Shown in pieces: positions 1-8,707 of a DNA stretch of 64,000 nucleotides (the stretch's first letter is position 1; every line of letters starts with the position of its first letter). Source of the DNA: Cellulomonas sp. Leaf395 (GTDB lineage Bacteria > Actinomycetota > Actinomycetes > Actinomycetales > Cellulomonadaceae); NCBI RefSeq assembly GCF_001424125.1, contig NZ_LMQI01000003.1, forward strand, positions 345-64,344. Direction: 5' to 3'. A program made the position numbers and the translations under genes. The notes beneath the pieces are model-generated. The model was not told the origin of the DNA and searched no databases. It saw nothing but the letters and a program-made list of their open reading frames with translations.

Positions 1-2
1 CG

Positions 3-794
3 TCGGGCTTCGGGTTCTGGAGCCACGACATCGGCGGGTTCGAGGGCACCCCCGACGCGGCCGTGTTCAAGCGTTGGCTGGCGTTCGGGCTGCTCTCCTC
101 GCACAGCCGCCTGCACGGCTCGGACTCCTACCGGGTGCCGTGGGCGTTCGACGAGGAAGCCGTCGACGTCACCCGGCGCTTCACATCGCTGAAGCACCAG
201 CTCATGCCGTACTTGGCCGCGGCGGGCGTGGAGGCGCACGAGGAGGGGGTGCCGGTCATGCGGCCGATGGTGCTGGAGTTCCCGGACGACCCGGGCGCGG
301 CCACCGTCGACACCCAGTACATGCTCGGGCCCGACCTGCTGGTCGCTCCGGTGTTCAGCGCCGAGGGCGACGTGGACGTCTACGTGCCGGAGGGCACCTG
401 GACGTCTCTGCTCACGGGGGATCGGGTCACCGGACCGCGCTGGGTCCGCGAGCGGCACGGCTTCGACTCGGTCCCGCTGTACGTCCGGCCGGGGACGGTG
501 CTGGCGCAGGGGGCCCGCACCGACCGGCCGGACTATGACTGGGCCGACGGCGTCACGCTGCGCCTGTTCGACCTGCCCGACGGTCACCGGTCGGTCGTCA
601 CCGTGCCGGCGGTCGGGGCGCGGTCGGCGGTGACCTTCGTGGTGACGCGGGCGGGTGCACGGCTGCACGTGGAGGCACGGGGCGCGAGCGCTCCATGGTC
701 GGTGGCAGTCGAGCCCGCAGGTGGCCGGGTGGCGCAACGGGTCGCGGTGCCGACGGGCCGCACCGAGGTCACGCTGGACGTTCGGGGCGACTGA
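3..794 (+). CDS. Glycoside hydrolase family 31, C-terminal part (5' end outside window)
   Basis: This is the 3' end of a gene that enters from the left edge; 263 residues are visible in the frame beginning at base 3. The opening block GFWSHDIGGFEG followed by GLLSSHSRLHGSDS is characteristic of GH31 alpha-glucosidases and alpha-xylosidases. The segment HQLMPYLAAAGVEAHEEG and then PVMRPMVLEFPDD is the end of the catalytic barrel, and the rest is the usual beta-sandwich tail. GH31 enzymes hydrolyse alpha-linked sugars with retention; both catalytic aspartates lie upstream of the window edge, so activity and substrate cannot be judged. No signal peptide can be assessed. The next gene begins only 26 bases after the stop but appears to have its own leaderless promoter. 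Confidence 0.9.
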   Translation, partial: SGFGFWSHDIGGFEGTPDAAVFKRWLAFGLLSSHSRLHGSDSYRVPWAFDEEAVDVTRRFTSLKHQLMPYLAAAGVEAHEEGVPVMRPMVLEFPDDPGAATVDTQYMLGPDLLVAPVFSAEGDVDVYVPEGTWTSLLTGDRVTGPRWVRERHGFDSVPLYVRPGTVLAQGARTDRPDYDWADGVTLRLFDLPDGHRSVVTVPAVGARSAVTFVVTRAGARLHVEARGASAPWSVAVEPAGGRVAQRVAVPTGRTEVTLDVRGD

Positions 795-807
795 AGGGGT
801 CGGGCCC

Positions 808-813
808 TACAGT
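808..813 (+). promoter_or_regulatory. -10 element of a leaderless promoter
   Basis: TACAGT ends 7 bases before the ATG at 821, and no Shine-Dalgarno sequence lies in between. Transcription would start at or next to the start codon. I see no clear -35 match. Confidence 0.5.
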
Positions 814-820
814 GCCCGGT

Positions 821-1972
821 ATGACGGACGCGAGCACTCTCGACTGGACCGTGTTCGTGCTGGTCGTGACGCTGCGGCTGGTGGTGCCGCTGTTCATCCC
901 GCGGTTCCCGCTGCCGGCCATCCTGGCGGCCCTGGTGATCGACGGGATCGACCAGACGGTGTTCGCCACGTTCACCGATCTGTCGCTCGAGAACTACCAG
1001 TCGTACGACAAGGCGCTCGACATCTACTACCTGACGGTCGCCTACCTGTCGGTGCTGCGGAACTGGCGCAACCCGTTCGCGGTCGGGGTGGCGGCCTTCC
1101 TCTGGTACTACCGGCTGGTCGGGGTGCTCCTGTTCGAGCTCACCGGCGAGCGTTGGCTGCTCATGGTGTTCCCGAACACGTTCGAGTACTTCTTCATCGC
1201 GATCGAGGTGGTCCGCACACGCTGGGACGCGTCGCGCCTGAGCAAGGCCGCGTTCCTCTGGACGGCAGGGCTCATCTGGGTGGTGATCAAGCTGCCGCAG
1301 GAGTGGTGGATCCACGTCGCCCAGCTGGACTTCACCGACGAGTTCCGGCGACTGGTCGACGAGCATCCGTGGACCTGGGCCGTGCTGGCGATCCTCGCGG
1401 TGGTCCTGGTCGTCGTCGGGCGACGCGTGGTCCGGGGCCTGCCGCCCGCGGACTGGCCGTTCACGCTGGACTCGGACGTCGTCGCCGAGCGCGTGGGCTG
1501 GCTCCCGCGGGGTCCGGTCGCCGTCGCGCCGAGCGGCGTCGGGCATCTCGTCGAGAAGGTCGTCCTGGCCGGTCTGGTCACGCTCATCCTGTTCGAGTCG
1601 TACCCGTCGCTGGAGGGCCGGCTGTCCGTGGTGGCGCTCGTCGTCACGGGGACCGTGCTGGTGCACGCGGGGCTGGCGCTCTGGCGAGGCCGACGGCGCG
1701 GGTCGCTCGGCGTCCAGGTGGCCGCCAACACCGTCATCAGCATCGTCGCGATGCTCGTCTTCGCGGTGTTCGCCACCGGGCAGCGCGGGCAGGTGTCGGC
1801 GGGCGACGTGCTCCTGTTCGCCTACGTCGTGGCGCTCATCGTGACGCTCTACGACCGCTACTCCGCCCGCCGCGAGGCGTGCGAGCTGGGGACGCCGTCG
1901 TCGTCGATCGGCTCGAGCTCGGTGGCCCGGACGCCCAGCAGGCGTGCCACCAGGGGACCCGTGCTCCCGTAG
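821..1972 (+). CDS. Multi-spanning membrane protein of unknown function
   Basis: A 383-residue protein with many hydrophobic stretches, probably eight or more transmembrane helices (for example around residues 8-30, 85-115, 140-165, 185-215, 250-270 and 280-300). I do not recognise a named family. Aromatic-rich loops such as YQSYDKALDIYYL and PNTFEYFFIAIEV may be useful for profile searches. The ATG at 821 is chosen over an in-frame start at 695 because the latter lies inside the GH31 gene, whereas 821 sits 7 bases after a good -10 hexamer. The last 115 bases overlap, on the opposite strand, the 3' end of the antiporter gene. The tail after about residue 345 is low in hydrophobicity and coincides with that overlap. 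Confidence 0.75.
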   Translation: MTDASTLDWTVFVLVVTLRLVVPLFIPRFPLPAILAALVIDGIDQTVFATFTDLSLENYQSYDKALDIYYLTVAYLSVLRNWRNPFAVGVAAFLWYYRLVGVLLFELTGERWLLMVFPNTFEYFFIAIEVVRTRWDASRLSKAAFLWTAGLIWVVIKLPQEWWIHVAQLDFTDEFRRLVDEHPWTWAVLAILAVVLVVVGRRVVRGLPPADWPFTLDSDVVAERVGWLPRGPVAVAPSGVGHLVEKVVLAGLVTLILFESYPSLEGRLSVVALVVTGTVLVHAGLALWRGRRRGSLGVQVAANTVISIVAMLVFAVFATGQRGQVSAGDVLLFAYVVALIVTLYDRYSARREACELGTPSSSIGSSSVARTPSRRATRGPVLP

Positions 1973-3096
1973 ACGATCGCCGTGAACAAGACCACGCCGA
2001 AGACGATCGGGACGAGCGCCGGGAACGGCTTCCCGGCGTCCTCGAACTGCAACGCGAAGACGCTCGCCGTGGACGCCGCGACGATGCCGCGGGGGGCCAT
2101 CCAGGCGACCATCGCGCGCTCCCGCCGGGACAGCACCGTGCGCACCGTGGCGAGGCCGGCCGCGAGCGGGCGGACGCCGAGCACCAGGAACGCGAGTAGG
2201 ACGAGCGTCGCCGGCAGGTACCGGACGAGGGCGTCGAGGTCGATCCGGGCCGACAGGACGATGAACAGCGAGCCGATCAGGAGCATCCCCACATGGCTGC
2301 CGAACTCGTGCAGCGCCTCCAGTCGCACCCACGGCTGGTTGGCGAGCGCGACACCCAGAGCCGTCGTCGCCCACAGACCCGACTCCTCGCCGACGGACTC
2401 CGCGACCGCGAACGCCGCGAGCGCGACCGCGACCCCGAGCGCGACGTGGGTGGCCGCCGGGGCACGCCCGAATCGGACGACCGCCAAGTACGCCGCGGCC
2501 GCCACGAGACCGGTGAGGATGCCCACGACGGCCGTGGTGCCGAGCCCGACCCCGCTGCTGTGCAGCGCGAGGTGGACCATGCTCAGCGCGACGGTCGCGC
2601 CGATCGGGTCGATGAAGATCCCCTCGAACGCCAGGACCGACTCCAGCGGCTGCTTCGGCCGGATCACCGCGAGCAGCGGACCGACGACCGTGGGTCCGGA
2701 GACGATGAGGATCGCCCCGATGACCGCCGCCCGGCTGAGGGGCAGGTCGAAGACCCACTGCGCGAGCAGCGTCGTGCAGATGCCCGTGACGACGGCGCCG
2801 GTCGTGACCAGCCCGAGCACGGGTCGTCGCGCTCCGCCGTGCAGGCGGGAGAAGTCGAGCTTGAGGGACTCCTCGAACAGCAGCAGCCCGACGGCCATCG
2901 ACACCAGCGGGAACAGGGCGTCGCCCAGGAGCGCGTCCGGGTCCACCCAGCCGAGGACCGGTCCGGCCAGCAGCCCGAGCACCAGCAGCACGATGATCGA
3001 CGGGACGCGCGCCGCATGGCCCAGGAGCTGTCCCAGCACGCCGAGCAGGACGATCGCGGCGATGCCGGCGGCGAACCCGAGCTCCATGACCGACAT
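1858..3096 (-). CDS. CPA1-family Na+(K+)/H+ antiporter
   Basis: A 412-residue membrane protein with about 12-13 predicted helices covering nearly its full length. Visible CPA1 features are LLLFEESLKLDFSRL, the helix with ILIVSGPTVVGPLL, and FEGIFIDPIGATVALSM. In the CPA1 family the last contains the ion-binding ND/DP region; here it reads DP. The motif AWMAPRGIVAAS is also typical of the bacterial CPA1/NhaP group, and the family exchanges cations for protons across the cytoplasmic membrane. It lacks a large cytoplasmic TrkA-type tail and ends in an acidic stretch, ELEPIDDDG. It is a lone gene, convergent with the unknown membrane protein, with which it overlaps by 115 bases. The ion specificity cannot be read from sequence. 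Confidence 0.88.
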   Translation of the reverse strand: MSVMELGFAAGIAAIVLLGVLGQLLGHAARVPSIIVLLVLGLLAGPVLGWVDPDALLGDALFPLVSMAVGLLLFEESLKLDFSRLHGGARRPVLGLVTTGAVVTGICTTLLAQWVFDLPLSRAAVIGAILIVSGPTVVGPLLAVIRPKQPLESVLAFEGIFIDPIGATVALSMVHLALHSSGVGLGTTAVVGILTGLVAAAAYLAVVRFGRAPAATHVALGVAVALAAFAVAESVGEESGLWATTALGVALANQPWVRLEALHEFGSHVGMLLIGSLFIVLSARIDLDALVRYLPATLVLLAFLVLGVRPLAAGLATVRTVLSRRERAMVAWMAPRGIVAASTASVFALQFEDAGKPFPALVPIVFGVVLFTAIVYGSTGPLVARLLGVRATELEPIDDDGVPSSHASRRAE

Positions 3097-3192
3097 TGTG
3101 TCGGGCGAGGGCCCGCCCAGTCGTCGGTTCGTCGTCGGCTACGTTGACGGGTGGCCTGATCAGGGGCCTGAACGCGCACAGGAGGAGGCGGC

Positions 3193-4113
3193 ATGAGCGG
3201 CACCCCACCGTCCGGGCGGCAGTACCGCATCATGGCGGGCGACCACGAGGCGGTCGTCACGCAGGTCGGCGCCGGCCTGCGGCAGTGCACGCTCGACGGC
3301 CGCGCGGTGCTCGACGGTTTCGAGGAGGACGAGCGCGCACCCGACGGGCGGGGGCAGGTGCTCGCGCCGTTCCCGAACCGGATCGCGGACGGGCGGTACA
3401 CGTTCGGGGGTCGCACGTGCCAGGTCGCGCTGGACGAGCCGGAACGCGGCAACGCCATCCACGGCATGGTGCGCTGGCTGGACTGGACCGAGGTGTCCTT
3501 CACCGAGCACGACGTCGTGCTCGCCTGCGTGCTGCGACCGCAGCCCGGGTACTCGTGGGAGCTCACCCTGCAGGTCGGGTACCACCTCGACCAGGGCGGA
3601 CTCACGGTCGCGTCGTCGGCGACCAACACGGGCGCCGAGCCGGCCCCGTTCGGCATGGGGTTCCACCCGTACCTCGGCCTGGGCGCTCCCGTCGACGGGC
3701 TCGAGCTGCTGGTGCCCGCCGGGAACCACTCGCCGGTCCCGGCCGACCGGGACGAGCGACCCGTGCCGGTCGACGTGACGGGCACACCGCTCGACTTCCG
3801 AACCCCCCGCGCGGTCGGGCCGACCGTGCTGGACACGGCGTTCGGCGACCTCGGGCGCGGCGCCGACGGGCGTGCCGTCGTCCACCTCACCGACCCGGGC
3901 AGCGCTCAGGGCGTGCGCCTCTGGGTCGACGAGTCCTTCGGGTACGTGATGGTCTACTCTGCCGACGGCGTCCTCCCGGTCGAGCGGCAACGGCAGTCCC
4001 TGGCGGTCGAGCCGATGACCTGCCCGCCTCACGCGTTCCGGTCCGGCGCGGACGTCATCACGCTCGAGCCTGGGGAGTCCTGGACGGGCACATGGGGGCT
4101 GGCTGCACTCTGA
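3193..4113 (+). CDS. Aldose 1-epimerase (galactose mutarotase-like)
   Basis: A 306-residue cytoplasmic protein of the aldose-1-epimerase superfamily, which interconverts the alpha and beta anomers of free sugars. Family features are the early strand QVGAGLRQCTLDGR, the block APFPNRIADGRYTFGG, the catalytic-His region GNAIHGMVRWLDW, the second conserved His in GMGFHPYLG, and the C-terminal VEPMTCPPHAFRSG, which should carry the catalytic Glu. Length is normal for the family. The start at 3193 is set by a strong AGGAGG seven bases upstream. It is transcribed toward the GH51 arabinofuranosidase, and a perfect 13-bp hairpin separates the two stops. The neighbourhood suggests a role in mutarotating sugars released from plant polysaccharide. 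Confidence 0.92.
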   Translation: MSGTPPSGRQYRIMAGDHEAVVTQVGAGLRQCTLDGRAVLDGFEEDERAPDGRGQVLAPFPNRIADGRYTFGGRTCQVALDEPERGNAIHGMVRWLDWTEVSFTEHDVVLACVLRPQPGYSWELTLQVGYHLDQGGLTVASSATNTGAEPAPFGMGFHPYLGLGAPVDGLELLVPAGNHSPVPADRDERPVPVDVTGTPLDFRTPRAVGPTVLDTAFGDLGRGADGRAVVHLTDPGSAQGVRLWVDESFGYVMVYSADGVLPVERQRQSLAVEPMTCPPHAFRSGADVITLEPGESWTGTWGLAAL

Positions 4114-4120
4114 CGTGCGA

Positions 4121-4155
4121 CGGGGGCGGCCGGCGGAGGGGTCCGGCCGCCCCCG
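4121..4155. terminator. Bidirectional hairpin terminator between convergent genes
   Basis: Perfect 13-bp inverted repeat CGGGGGCGGCCGG / CCGGCCGCCCCCG with a 9-base loop. It lies between the stop of the epimerase (4113) and the stop of the GH51 gene (4160). There is no U-tract, as is common in very GC-rich actinobacteria. Confidence 0.7.
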
Positions 4156-4159
4156 CCCG

Positions 4160-7100
4160 TCATTCCAGGACGACCAGCGTCCTGTGGGCGGTCGACGCCC
4201 CGACGGTCGGTGAGCCCGCGTACGTCGTCTCGATCACGTACTTCCCGACGGGCAGGCGCGGCAGCTCGAGCCGGGCGACCGACTCCTTCTGCGAGCCCGG
4301 CGTCAGCGTGCCGGTGACCTGCGCGACGATCGTGCCGTCCCCGTGCGGCGCAGCCGTGCGCACCGTCGTGGTCACCTCGCCGGTCGGTGCGGCACCGCCC
4401 TGGGTGACCCGGACCGATGCGACGACCGTCGCCTGCGTGGCGGTTCGCACGGGGCGCGGCTCGATCCGGACCGACGTCGTCGAGCGGGCCGCGTCCGCTG
4501 CCGGGACGGCCGTGCTCGTGGTCGCGCCCACGTTCCCGACCTTGTCGACGGCCCGATGGTCGACCGTGCCGCCCTCCGCACCGATCTGCACCGGAGCGGT
4601 GTAGGTGGTCCAGGCCCCGGCACCGACCCGGTACTCGATCCGGTCGACCCCCGAGCCCTCGTCGGTCGCGGTGAGCGTGACCCGCCGCTGCGTGTCCACG
4701 CTCGCCGACGAGGTCGGCGCGATCGCGTCCAGCCGGAAGGTGACCGACCGGTCCTCGGAGACGTTGCCGGCCGCGTCCGTGGCGCGGACCGCGACGGTGT
4801 GCTCGCCGTGGTCGTAGACCTGCACGGACACGGTCGCCGGGTCCTCGGACGCCGTCCACGCGCCGCCGTCGACGGACGTCTCGAGCGTCGTGACCGCGCG
4901 GTCGTCGGTCGCGGTGGCCACGACGGTCGCCGGGGCCGCACGCCAGTCACCCACGGGCTCGGGGGAGACCAGGAGCGAGTCGACCGTCGGCGCCGTCGTG
5001 TCCTTCGGCACGGTGTGCAGGGTCAGGAACGTGACCGAGTACGGCGGCAGGTCGTACGTGAACGACGACGACAGGCCGCTGAGCTCACGCGTGACCGGCT
5101 CGACCGTGCTCGGTGCGGTCTTGGTGTTGGCCGCCCCCGGCGGCGCGACGATCTCCGTGACGGAGCCCGTCGCGGCGATCTCGACGTCGGACACCTCGAC
5201 CTGCGTGCGCTGCGTGACGGCCGAGACGTTGACGACCTTGGCGACGATGTCGCCGCTGTCCTCGTCGCGGGTGACCACCTGGAAGACGTCCGCGGCGGGC
5301 GCCGGGTCGTCATAGGACATCTGCAGCACCCCGTCGAGGTACAGCTCGATGTGCCGGTCCTCGACCACGACCTTGACCCGGTACGTCTGGTCGGTCGCGA
5401 TGCTGTGGCCCTCGACCGCCTTCACCTCACCGGCACCGCCGCCGTCTGCCTTCTGCAGCGCCTGGCGGGTGTTGTTCCAGCCGCCCAGGTTCCACCAGAA
5501 GTAGTCGCTCGGACCGCCCGCCGCGAAGCCGACGAGGAAGCCCTCGGACCCCGCCGTCTTGCGGGCGTCGAGCTCGAGCGTGTAGTTGCTCCAGTCCTGC
5601 TCGTAGGTCCCCGTGGGGATGCTGCGGGCGTCGGTGACGGTGGTGCTGGACTGCACGTACTCGCCGTCCACCACCGACCAGGCGCCCGTCTGCGGCGACC
5701 ACGCGGAGGCGTCGGTGAAGGTGTCCTCGAACAGGACCTCACCGCCGTCGTTCTCGGTCACGCGGACGTTGTCGTACGCGGCCGAGGTGGCCCAGGTGGA
5801 CAGGAACACGCCGCCGTCCAGCGGCTTCGGCTCGACCGACGGGGTGGTCAGCGTGCTCGGCACCACCTCGTCGCCGACGTTGTTCGAGAACAGGTGCTGG
5901 ACCCAGTAGTTGGCGCTGTTCCAGGACTCGTCGTTGTCGAACCAGATGGCGTCCGGCGACCACTGCACGTAGGACTCGTTGGCCAGCAGCGGAGCGTAGG
6001 ACGCCAGCTCGACCAGGTCGCCGTTGCGCTCCAGGCCCGTCATGTACGCGGCCTCGGTCAGACCGTTCCACCACGTGTTGCCGCGCGAGGCGTACTCGCC
6101 GAGGAACACGTGCGGCCCTTCACGGTCGTAGGAGTCGTAGCGCTCCGTGTTGGTCAGGAACCAGCTCGGGTCGTTGTAGTAGTGCTCGTCGACCAGGTCC
6201 ACGTCCTGCTCACGGTTGAACTCCCACAGGGCGTCGAAGCGTGCGCCGGTGTCGTCCGGGCCGGAGTTCGAGATGATCTTGATGTCGGGGTACGCGGCCA
6301 CGATCGCGTCCCGGAACTCCGGGAAGTTGGCCTCGAACGTCGTCGTGTTCTCCTCGTTGCCGAGCCCGATGTACGGCAGCTCGAACGGCTCCGGGTGTCC
6401 CAGCTCGGCGCGCTTGGCGCCCCACGTGGTGGACGCGTCGCCGGTGGTGAACTCGATGAGGTCGAGCGTGTCCTGCACCCAGCGGTCGATCTGCACCGGG
6501 TCGGTCATCTCGGGGATGGTGCTCCCGCAGCCGTTGGCGCCGACGGACAGCACCGGTAGCGGGATGGACCCGAGGTCCTCGGCGAGCTCCATGTACTCGA
6601 GGTAGCCGATGCCGTACGACTGGTTGTAGCCCCAGAAGTTCCAGTTGGTGGCGCGCTCCTCCACCGGGCCGATGGTCTCCTTCCACTGGTACGTGCGGCG
6701 CCGGTCGGTGTACCCGGACTCCTCGTACGTGCGGAACGTGCCCACGTTGGTGACGCAGCCGCCGGGGAAGCGGAGGAAGGACGGGTCGAGCGCCGCGATC
6801 TTCTCGGCGAGGTCCTTGCGCAGCGGGGACTTCCCGTTGACCGGGCCCACCCAGGTGTCCTGGGGGAACAGGGACACCTGGTCGAGGTGGACCGTGGACG
6901 GGGCACCGGCGAGCACGACCAGCCGGCCGGCGTCGGTGGTGGCGCTCGAGGTCAGCGTGACGTCGTACTGGCGCCACGTGTCCGAGCCGTCGACGCCCAC
7001 CGTGCCGGACGCGAGGATCTGCGCACCGTCCGCGCTCTCGACCGCGAGGGTCAGCTCCTGCGGGGTGGTGGTGCGGACCCAGACGCTCGCGTCGTAGGAC

Positions 7101-8563
7101 GCGCCGTCGCGCACGGCGACGCCCGCGTTGTAGCTCGCGTTGCGCAGCCCGTCGCCCGCCGCGGCCGCCACGAGGACGGCGCGGTTGCGGTTCGTGGCGT
7201 TGAGCCGGCCGTCGTCGTCGACCACCGTGACCGTGGTGCCCGCGCCGCTGCGGTCGAGCACGTCCCACCCGGTCAGGCCCGTGAAGGTGGCGTTGTCGGA
7301 GGTGTTGAACTCGAACGACCGGTTGCGCACCAGCTCGGCGTACAGGCCGCCGTCCGCGGCGTAGTTGATGTCCTCGTAGAAGATCCCGTACAGCCGGTCG
7401 GAGATCTCCGCGTCGGTGCCGTCGCCGTCGATCGCGATGGTCGTGCCCTCGGCGCGCGTGAACGGTTCGAGCACGAACCCGGCGGCATTCCCGGGGTCGC
7501 CCAGCACGAGCGCCCCGTCGACGATCCCCACGGCCTGCGAGCTGTCGGCGTTGGTGAGGTGCAGCGTGCCGCCGCCGGCCTCTGTGAGCCGGAGGATGGT
7601 CGGGTCGTCAGCCAGTGCGAGGTGGCCGTCAGGCCGGACGGCGACAGAACGGTCACCGGCCGCGAGCGTCAGCCCGCCGGACACCTCCGTCGCTTCCAGC
7701 ACGAACGCGTCGCCCGGCCGCTGCGCCGAGACGACGATCGCGTCGTCGGCGTCCGTCGTCAGGTGCGGGGCGGTCCCCGGTGCGCGCAGCGTGAACGGCC
7801 CGTCGGGCACCACGTCCTCGCCGGGCGAGGCCACCAGAGTGACGTCGTCGAACACGGCCGGGAACGTCGTGCCGTCCTGCGCGGCGAGCGCGTAGAGGCC
7901 GACGTGCTCGATGGGGAACGTCACCTCCACGGAGTTCACGTCGACCCACGCCGTCGTGGGCTCGTCCCAGCGAGCGGTGGTGAGGGTGTCCCCGGCGCGG
8001 GTCAGGCGCAGGATCTCGCCGGTGGACCCGGGCCGGTCCTCGAAGTGGTCGGCGGCGAAGATGGCCGCGGTCTCGATGTCGTTCTCGATCGCGATCCCGG
8101 ACGGGGTGAGCCCGCCGACGAACGTGAGGCCGGAGCGCACGTAGTTGTCGAGGTCCTGGTAGGCGATGAGGCCCGCGCCCTGGAAGGTCTTCGTGACCGG
8201 AGCCTGCACGCTCACGGAGATCGAGAAGTCGCCGTCAGGGATGTCGAGGGTCATGACGTTGCGGGCGGAGTTGTTGCCCTGCCACGTGTCGCCGGGCAGG
8301 GCCGTCACCGTCAGGGCGCCCGGGGTGGTGGTCAGGGACCGGGCGGTCGGCTCGTCGTTGACGGCGGTCCAGCGGGGGTCGAGCGTCGCCGAGTCGAAGC
8401 TGTCGGTCCACGCGCCGTCGGGCACGGGTGGCGCAGCGCCGGCCGGCCCCGCGACGGCAGCGCCGAGCGGCACGACCAACGCGGCTGCGAGGACGGCTCG
8501 CAACCCGAGACGGCGGCCGTGCGGACGGGTCCTGCTGGTCTGTCGCGACAGTGCGACGGGCAT
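4160..8563 (-). CDS. Secreted multidomain GH51 alpha-L-arabinofuranosidase
   Basis: A 1,467-residue exported enzyme that should release arabinose from arabinoxylan or arabinan. Start 8563 is preferred to an in-frame ATG at 8683 because AGGGAGG lies just upstream and the protein then begins with a signal peptide (arginine-rich, LRAVLAAALVVPLGAAVAG, AGAA cleavage). Order of parts: concanavalin-like jelly roll (about 45-240), beta-trefoil-like segment (about 255-370), and the GH51 region starting at SDRLYGIFYEDINYAADGG with an inserted CBM4_9-like sandwich. Acid/base is E737 in IGLGNEEN; nucleophile is E823 in FLGEYAS. A second jelly-roll module is inserted (GGEVLFEDTFTDASAW onward). The GH51 C-terminal sandwich and three Ig/OmpL47-like modules (DTTAPTVDSL, APTSSASVD, RSTTSVRIEP) follow. 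It is longer than typical GH51 enzymes. A LacI-type operator and promoter precede it. Confidence 0.92.
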   Translation of the reverse strand: MPVALSRQTSRTRPHGRRLGLRAVLAAALVVPLGAAVAGPAGAAPPVPDGAWTDSFDSATLDPRWTAVNDEPTARSLTTTPGALTVTALPGDTWQGNNSARNVMTLDIPDGDFSISVSVQAPVTKTFQGAGLIAYQDLDNYVRSGLTFVGGLTPSGIAIENDIETAAIFAADHFEDRPGSTGEILRLTRAGDTLTTARWDEPTTAWVDVNSVEVTFPIEHVGLYALAAQDGTTFPAVFDDVTLVASPGEDVVPDGPFTLRAPGTAPHLTTDADDAIVVSAQRPGDAFVLEATEVSGGLTLAAGDRSVAVRPDGHLALADDPTILRLTEAGGGTLHLTNADSSQAVGIVDGALVLGDPGNAAGFVLEPFTRAEGTTIAIDGDGTDAEISDRLYGIFYEDINYAADGGLYAELVRNRSFEFNTSDNATFTGLTGWDVLDRSGAGTTVTVVDDDGRLNATNRNRAVLVAAAAGDGLRNASYNAGVAVRDGASYDASVWVRTTTPQELTLAVESADGAQILASGTVGVDGSDTWRQYDVTLTSSATTDAGRLVVLAGAPSTVHLDQVSLFPQDTWVGPVNGKSPLRKDLAEKIAALDPSFLRFPGGCVTNVGTFRTYEESGYTDRRRTYQWKETIGPVEERATNWNFWGYNQSYGIGYLEYMELAEDLGSIPLPVLSVGANGCGSTIPEMTDPVQIDRWVQDTLDLIEFTTGDASTTWGAKRAELGHPEPFELPYIGLGNEENTTTFEANFPEFRDAIVAAYPDIKIISNSGPDDTGARFDALWEFNREQDVDLVDEHYYNDPSWFLTNTERYDSYDREGPHVFLGEYASRGNTWWNGLTEAAYMTGLERNGDLVELASYAPLLANESYVQWSPDAIWFDNDESWNSANYWVQHLFSNNVGDEVVPSTLTTPSVEPKPLDGGVFLSTWATSAAYDNVRVTENDGGEVLFEDTFTDASAWSPQTGAWSVVDGEYVQSSTTVTDARSIPTGTYEQDWSNYTLELDARKTAGSEGFLVGFAAGGPSDYFWWNLGGWNNTRQALQKADGGGAGEVKAVEGHSIATDQTYRVKVVVEDRHIELYLDGVLQMSYDDPAPAADVFQVVTRDEDSGDIVAKVVNVSAVTQRTQVEVSDVEIAATGSVTEIVAPPGAANTKTAPSTVEPVTRELSGLSSSFTYDLPPYSVTFLTLHTVPKDTTAPTVDSLLVSPEPVGDWRAAPATVVATATDDRAVTTLETSVDGGAWTASEDPATVSVQVYDHGEHTVAVRATDAAGNVSEDRSVTFRLDAIAPTSSASVDTQRRVTLTATDEGSGVDRIEYRVGAGAWTTYTAPVQIGAEGGTVDHRAVDKVGNVGATTSTAVPAADAARSTTSVRIEPRPVRTATQATVVASVRVTQGGAAPTGEVTTTVRTAAPHGDGTIVAQVTGTLTPGSQKESVARLELPRLPVGKYVIETTYAGSPTVGASTAHRTLVVLE

Positions 8564-8620
8564 GGCGGCCTCCCTGTGCGCACGGCGTCGTGCGCGTCGT
8601 CCCAGGACTCCGTCGCGCCC

Positions 8621-8638
8621 GATGTGAGCGCTAACATC
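8621..8638. promoter_or_regulatory. LacI-family operator upstream of the arabinofuranosidase
   Basis: The 18-bp sequence GATGTGAGCGCTAACATC is palindromic except for one symmetric pair and is centred on AGCGCT. That is the half-site pattern bound by LacI/GalR-type sugar repressors. It starts about 15 bases downstream of the proposed -10 element, a position where a bound repressor blocks transcription. No lacI-type gene is in the window, so the regulator is encoded elsewhere, probably beyond the left edge or in trans. Confidence 0.75.
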
Positions 8639-8653
8639 CCGGTGGCTGCGACG

Positions 8654-8683
8654 ACCATAAGGGGAGGGGGCAATGTCCGGCAA
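8654..8683 (-). promoter_or_regulatory. Candidate promoter of the GH51 gene
   Basis: Reading the minus strand, TTGCCG (8683-8678) and TATGGT (8659-8654) are spaced by 18 bases. They resemble -35 and -10 elements of the main sigma factor. The predicted transcription start near 8647 lies just before the LacI-type operator. Confidence 0.5.
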
Positions 8684-8707
8684 GAGCCATTTACAACGTT
8701 TACCGAG

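Noticed and set aside
3155..3164. CCTGATCAGG palindrome upstream of the aldose epimerase
   Set aside because: Only 10 bp with no extension; such palindromes are expected by chance in this much sequence.
584..3208. Open frame of 874 codons on the minus strand
   Set aside because: It crosses several real genes on both strands and has shadow-frame composition (Arg/Ala/Gly-rich in one half, Asp/His/Gln-rich in the other).
8690..8705. TTTAC-AACG-TTTAC direct repeat near the GH51 promoter as a second operator
   Set aside because: It is a short direct, not inverted, repeat, lies upstream of the proposed -35, and has no family match. The 18-bp palindrome at 8621 explains the control better.
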